From Bacillota bacterium (GTDB taxonomy: Bacteria > Bacillota > Thermincolia > Thermincolales > UBA2595), in assembly GCA_021847735.1 (NCBI GenBank), contig JAJZQD010000011.1, positions 1-46,762 on the forward strand: a stretch of DNA of 46,762 bases, in the 5' to 3' direction. Of this stretch, positions 43,187 to 46,762 are shown one piece after another. Below the pieces are notes generated by a model. That model was not told the DNA's origin, made no database searches, and saw only the letters and a program-made list of their open reading frames with translations. The stretch's first letter is position 1; the number at the start of each line of letters is the position of its first letter. Both the position numbers and the translations under genes were made by a program.

Positions 43187-44695
43187 TTGCGAGAACAATT
43201 GATTATTGTAGGCCTCGGACCGGGCGGGATGGATTTCCTGACGGTCGGAACCCTAGACATATTAAAAACTGCCCGAAACCTGTTTATTCGTACAGGCAAA
43301 CATCCGGCGGCAGAAGAACTGTCAGAAGCAGGTATCCGGTTCAGCACCTTTGATTATTTGTACGAACAGTGCGCTGATTTTGAAAGAGTGTATGTCGAGA
43401 TTGCCGAAACCGTGGTAAAAGCGGCCCAGGAAGGCCATGTTGTTTATGCGGTACCCGGACACCCCCTGGTAGGTGAGGAATCGGTTCGCAGGATAACCGG
43501 TTTTGCCCATGAAGCCGGTGTTACATGCAAGATACTACCTGCCATGAGCTTTCTAGACCCGGTAGTAGCCTCTCTGGGCTTGGATTTATCCGGGGGGCTC
43601 AGGTTGACAGACGGCTTGGATTTAACCGGGGACAGGAACGATTGTATATACGGGATAGATCCACATATACCTAACCTTATTATGCAAGTCTATAACCCCT
43701 TGGTAGCTTCGGAGGTAAAAATTTCCCTGATGAACTTTTACCCGGATGAGCACATGGTAAAGGTTATTCGGGCTGCGGGGCTGCCCGGGCAGGAACGGAT
43801 ACAAGAAATTGCGCTGTTCGAATTGGATAGGATTTCCTGGATTGACCACCTGACCTGTGTGTTTGTTCCGCCATTTCACGAATCAAAGTCAGTGGTTAGC
43901 AGGTTTCCGCTTGACCGTATAGTTGACGTGCTCGAAAGGTTAAGGGATATAGACGGCTGCCCCTGGGACAGGGAGCAAACCCATACCTCTCTAAAAAAGT
44001 ACCTGGTCGAAGAAACTTACGAGGTACTTGACGCGATAGATGAAGGTAATATGTATAAAGTTTGCGAAGAATTGGGAGACTTATTATTACAGATAGCCTT
44101 CCAAGCACAGATAGCAAGGGAAGACGGGTTTTTTGACATGAACGATGTGGTCACTGCCATATCCGAAAAACTAGTCAGAAGACACCCCCATGTTTTTGGC
44201 AGTGCCACGGTCAAGACCAGTGATGAAGTTTCAGTTAACTGGGAAGCAATAAAAAAGGGCGAACTGGAGGAAAAAGGCGAAATCCGTCAGTCTCTCTTGG
44301 ACGGTATTCCCCGCAACCTCCCAGCCCTGATGAAAGCCGATAAAATTCAACATAAAGCCGCCAAGGTTGGATTCGACTGGCCCGACTATGTAGGGGCTTT
44401 GGACAAGGTCCTGGAAGAAATCACCGAACTTAGGGAAACCATACCGGGGGATAACCGGGACAGGGTACTTGAGGAAACAGGGGATTTGCTGTTTGCCGTA
44501 GTTAACCTGGCCCGCCTGTTAAAAATAGATGCGGAGGAAGCCCTGATCTTGGCTGTTAAGAAATTTAAGGAACGTTTTATGTACATGGAAAAGCAGGCGG
44601 CACAAGCTCATTCTGCCTTAGGGCAAATGGATTTAGAGGCGCTTGACAGCTTATGGGAGGAGGCCAAAAATCGCTTAGAAAGTAAAAAAACATAG
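43187..44695 (+). CDS. mazG: MazG family protein with N-terminal tetrapyrrole methylase domain (YabN)
   Basis: 502 aa. Residues 1-~220 form an SAM-dependent tetrapyrrole-methylase-like domain (IIVGLGPGGMDFLTVG, AVPGHPLVGEESV). From ~240, two MazG helical repeats (DGCPWDREQTHTSLKKYLVEE, E-x2-E...EELGDLLLQIAF; second copy EETGDLLFAVVNLARLL) hydrolyse NTPs to NMP and PPi. The same fusion is Bacillus yabN. TTG start; upstream GCGGTGATGA is only a moderate ribosome site. Confidence 0.95.
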   Translation: MREQLIIVGLGPGGMDFLTVGTLDILKTARNLFIRTGKHPAAEELSEAGIRFSTFDYLYEQCADFERVYVEIAETVVKAAQEGHVVYAVPGHPLVGEESVRRITGFAHEAGVTCKILPAMSFLDPVVASLGLDLSGGLRLTDGLDLTGDRNDCIYGIDPHIPNLIMQVYNPLVASEVKISLMNFYPDEHMVKVIRAAGLPGQERIQEIALFELDRISWIDHLTCVFVPPFHESKSVVSRFPLDRIVDVLERLRDIDGCPWDREQTHTSLKKYLVEETYEVLDAIDEGNMYKVCEELGDLLLQIAFQAQIAREDGFFDMNDVVTAISEKLVRRHPHVFGSATVKTSDEVSVNWEAIKKGELEEKGEIRQSLLDGIPRNLPALMKADKIQHKAAKVGFDWPDYVGALDKVLEEITELRETIPGDNRDRVLEETGDLLFAVVNLARLLKIDAEEALILAVKKFKERFMYMEKQAAQAHSALGQMDLEALDSLWEEAKNRLESKKT

Positions 44696-44753
44696 GGTTT
44701 GTAAGAAAAAATTAGGTTAAAAGCAGGAGATTCAAGGGTTTTAGCGAATAGCA

Positions 44754-44782
44754 ATAAGTGGAATTCCAAAATAATCACTTAT
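44754..44782. repeat. Inverted repeat upstream of the HU gene
   Basis: ATAAGTG (44754-44760) and CACTTAT (44776-44782), 15-nt loop, 25 nt before the HU start. Possible operator or leader hairpin. Confidence 0.4.
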
Positions 44783-44806
44783 AACTACATTTTAGGAGGG
44801 GTTTTC

Positions 44807-45079
44807 GTGAATAAGCAGGAACTAGTTTCCAGTGTTGCAGAAAAATCAGGATTAACCAAAAAAGATTCCGAAAAAGCTGTAAACGCCGTATTTGCCAGTA
44901 TTGAACAAGCGCTTGCCAAGGGTGACAAAGTTCAATTGGTTGGTTTCGGAACCTTTGAGGTTCGTAAACGCGCTGCCCGTAAGGGTCGTAACCCGCAAAC
45001 CGGTGCAGAAATTAAAATTGCCGCCGCCAAAGTTCCCGCTTTTAAAGCAGGAAAGGCTCTAAAAGACTCCGTTTCTTAG
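44807..45079 (+). CDS. hup: HU-type DNA-binding protein
   Basis: 90 aa. Typical [22 protein letters not shown], dimer core [21 protein letters not shown] with the arm signature, and the C-terminal [15 protein letters not shown]. Nucleoid architectural protein. GTG start after TTTTAGGAGGGG. HU between mazG and rqcP is a frequent clostridial order. Confidence 0.97.
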   Translation: MNKQELVSSVAEKSGLTKKDSEKAVNAVFASIEQALAKGDKVQLVGFGTFEVRKRAARKGRNPQTGAEIKIAAAKVPAFKAGKALKDSVS

Positions 45080-45085
45080 TAAGAC

Positions 45086-45118
45086 AAAATCAGGTTCGTA
45101 GGAACCTGATTTTTTTTA
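45086..45118 (+). terminator. Intrinsic terminator after HU gene
   Basis: AAATCAGGTTC pairs with GAACCTGATTT, short loop, T-run. Confidence 0.9.
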
Positions 45119-45195
45119 TACTTCAACAAGTATTATAGAGTGGAGTGTGTCGATAAACGAGATCTGTCGGTTATTGGCACAGACTGGAGGTAAAG

Positions 45196-45459
45196 ATGCG
45201 GTTAGATAAATTTTTGAAGGTATCAAGGGTTATCAAACGAAGGACATTGGCAAAAGAGGTCTGCGAAGGGGGCAGGGTGTCAATAAACGGTAAAGTGGCA
45301 AAGCCGGGTGCGGTGGTTGCTGCCGGTGATGTACTGGAATTGGATTTTGGTACAAAAAGAATCAAAATAGAGGTCCTCAGTACCCCCAACACAGTGCGGG
45401 CCGACCAGGCCAAAGACCTTTACCGGGCCCTGGAAGAAACCAAAATAATTGGTGAATGA
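45196..45459 (+). CDS. rqcP: RqcP, S4-domain ribosome quality-control factor (YabO)
   Basis: 87 aa S4 RNA-binding protein: MRLDKFLKVSRVIKRRTLAKEVCEGGRVSINGKVAKPG-type signature. Homologue of Hsp15/YabO, which works with RqcH to add Ala tails on nascent chains stuck in 50S subunits. ATG after CTGGAGGTAA. Last gene that matches the Bacillus order. Confidence 0.93.
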   Translation: MRLDKFLKVSRVIKRRTLAKEVCEGGRVSINGKVAKPGAVVAAGDVLELDFGTKRIKIEVLSTPNTVRADQAKDLYRALEETKIIGE

Positions 45460-45631
45460 CGATCTAACCCGGTTCAGTTCTTTTTTTCGCCAAAAAGCCT
45501 GGGTATATTTAACCCAAAATTTCCACTCATATCTTATTACTTCCCTGGAAAATACTATTTACAGTGACAGGGGCCGGTGGAAAACTTAACCGGCCTTCGG
45601 CTCCACTGAGGTACTAAGGGGGGAATTTGAG
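45460..45631. other. Intergenic region with a structured segment
   Basis: Around 45560-45610, CAGTG...GGCCGG can pair with CCGGCC...CACTG. It may form a terminator-like or leader hairpin before the SpoIID-domain gene, but there is no T-run. Confidence 0.35.
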
Positions 45632-46588
45632 TTGAAAATAAATTTTGCCGACAAGGCGGTGGCTATCCTGGTTGCGGCCATACTTATTGGCAGTATGACC
45701 GGTTGTGCCCCCAAGCAGAAGAAACCGGTACCCAGGAAGATGACCGTCGAACCCACAATAAGCCTGTTTGTGAACGAGACGGGTCAGGTCAAACGCCTCC
45801 GAATGGAGGAATACATCAAAGGTGTAGTAGCCGCTGAGATGGATACCGAATGGCCTGCAAATGCTTTGGCGGCCCAGGCAATTTTAGCCCGGACATTCAC
45901 CTTGAAACAGATTAAGGACAAAGGTGGTGTCCCAAAGCACAGGACCGACGCCTCAACCAGTGTTGAGGAGTTCCAGGCCTATGACCAGGCCAAAATAAAC
46001 GACAACGTGCGGCGGGCTGTGGACATGACCCGCGGGGAAGTGGTAAAGTTCCGGGGGAACTATATAAACGCTTGGTTTAGTGCCTGTGATGGCGGTACAG
46101 AGGCTTCGGCAGTGGAAGGGTTGGCGTATCACAGAGAACAAACTCCATACATTAAAGCCGGTGTAAAGGATGGGTGTTTGTCTATTACGGTTCCGGAAAA
46201 CAGGCAGTGGTCCGCTTCCTTCCCATTGAATACGGTACGGGCTGCTGTAGTAAAGTCCACGGGTACTGACCCGGGTGAGATTAACTCGGCAAATGTTTCT
46301 GTGGTAAAGAAAGGCCCATCTGGTAGAGTCGCGGCCTTCAAAATCGGTAAAGCCACAGTAAGTGGACCGGTCCTAAGATTAGCCCTTGGCAGTGACAAAA
46401 TGCGCTCGATTTACATTACCGGTTTTTCTGTCCAGGGTTACAATCTGGTAATGACAGGCAAAGGATTCGGACATGGGGTCGGGATGTGCCAGTGGGGAGC
46501 AAAAAAAATGGCAACCGAAGGCAAAAAGCCCGGAGATATAATCAAGTTCTATTTCAAAGGTATTACCATAGAAAAGATGTGGAAGTAG
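45632..46588 (+). CDS. SpoIID/LytB domain lipoprotein
   Basis: 318 aa. Signal with lipobox MTGC (C25), then the SpoIID domain: RMEEYIKGVVAAEMDTEWPANALAAQAILARTF near residues 58-90 and the C-terminal GKGFGHGVGMCQWGAKKMA, with the active-site-region E and H/G motifs. SpoIID is a lytic transglycosylase acting on denuded glycan during engulfment. This lipid-anchored relative may act in spore or vegetative wall remodelling. TTG start after AAGGGGGGAA. Repeat family 1 begins at its stop codon. Confidence 0.88.
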   Translation: MKINFADKAVAILVAAILIGSMTGCAPKQKKPVPRKMTVEPTISLFVNETGQVKRLRMEEYIKGVVAAEMDTEWPANALAAQAILARTFTLKQIKDKGGVPKHRTDASTSVEEFQAYDQAKINDNVRRAVDMTRGEVVKFRGNYINAWFSACDGGTEASAVEGLAYHREQTPYIKAGVKDGCLSITVPENRQWSASFPLNTVRAAVVKSTGTDPGEINSANVSVVKKGPSGRVAAFKIGKATVSGPVLRLALGSDKMRSIYITGFSVQGYNLVMTGKGFGHGVGMCQWGAKKMATEGKKPGDIIKFYFKGITIEKMWK

Positions 46589-46762
46589 GCTGTCAAAAGA
46601 CAGCCTGCTTCACTTTTCGCTAAAACGCAAAAGGAAGATGCAGGTGTGTTCCGGAGAGCGAGGCTGACATCCGCCAACCATCGTCGGGGCTCTTTGCGCT
46701 TTAGCGCTTAGAGCCCCGTTGTGCCCTGCGGGTAGATCCGCGTATGCAGGAGCGGTTTGCCG
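46588..46762 (-). repeat. Palindromic repeat family 1, copy C (runs off the window)
   Basis: Starts GGCTGTC-aaaa-GACAGCC at the last base of the preceding stop. Shares TTTTCGCTAAAA and ATGCAGGTGT with copy A, but its core GAGCGAGGCTGACATCC is the reverse complement of the core in A and B, so the copy is inverted. An extra stem GGGGCTC...GAGCCCC flanks GCGCTTTAGCGC. Confidence 0.8.

Overview
The window looks like a chromosomal segment of an anaerobic, endospore-forming, flagellated or otherwise chemotactic Firmicute of the Clostridia/Peptococcaceae type. Grounds: sporulation genes (spoVG, fin, spoVT, spoVB-like, rqcP, a SpoIID-domain protein), strong AAGGAGG-type ribosome sites, moderate GC, many clostridial hairpin terminators, and anaerobic redox enzymes (a CooS-type CO dehydrogenase homologue, a [NiFe] hydrogenase with an HdrA/MvhD-like partner, 2-hydroxyacyl-CoA dehydratase activase homologues). 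A thermophilic carboxydotroph relative such as Thermincola would fit, but genus is a guess.

Layout. 1-5.5 kb: a 2x[4Fe-4S] ferredoxin, a translationally coupled trio of dehydratase-activase-like proteins, small metal/cysteine proteins (HMA-like, DUF1540), a ZIP metal transporter and a tiny membrane protein. 5.8-10.4 kb: a chemotaxis operon cheW-cheA-cheY-cheB-cheX, trailed by a hydrogenase maturation protease. 10.8-15 kb (minus strand): a tightly coupled hydrogenase operon (HdrA-MvhD-like fusion, small subunit, large subunit, 80-aa orphan) converging on the protease. 15.4-18.2 kb: a transmembrane chemoreceptor and an L,D-transpeptidase. 18.3-21.8 kb: cyanophycinase and cyanophycin synthetase (nitrogen/carbon storage).

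21.9-46.6 kb follows the conserved Bacillus/Clostridia order ispE ... ridA-spoVG-glmU-prs ... rplY(ctc)-pth-fin-mfd-spoVT-spoVB-mazG-rqcP. Local variations are a GntR regulator, NTP-transferase and threonine dehydratase before ridA, and a PrsW-like small membrane protease before fin. The main interruption lies between prs and rplY: about 4.5 kb holding palindromic repeat arrays, the cooS homologue, a YpiB-like gene and a PRC-barrel gene.

Most striking points. (1) The CooS homologue carries Ile-Glu where the CO-oxidising enzymes have the Cys-Cys pair that supplies a C-cluster ligand, and it has a CX2C rather than CX7C D-cluster motif. (2) The hydrogenase partner is an HdrA-like protein fused to an MvhD domain that has lost the N-terminal cysteines of HdrA, with no HdrB/C nearby. 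(3) At least three families of palindromic repeats, several starting inside or directly after a stop codon. (4) A perfect 15-bp inverted repeat inside the hydrogenase protease gene. (5) Good matches to sigma-H (spoVG) and sigma-G (spoVT) promoters. No tRNA, rRNA, CRISPR array, prophage or intact transposase gene was seen.
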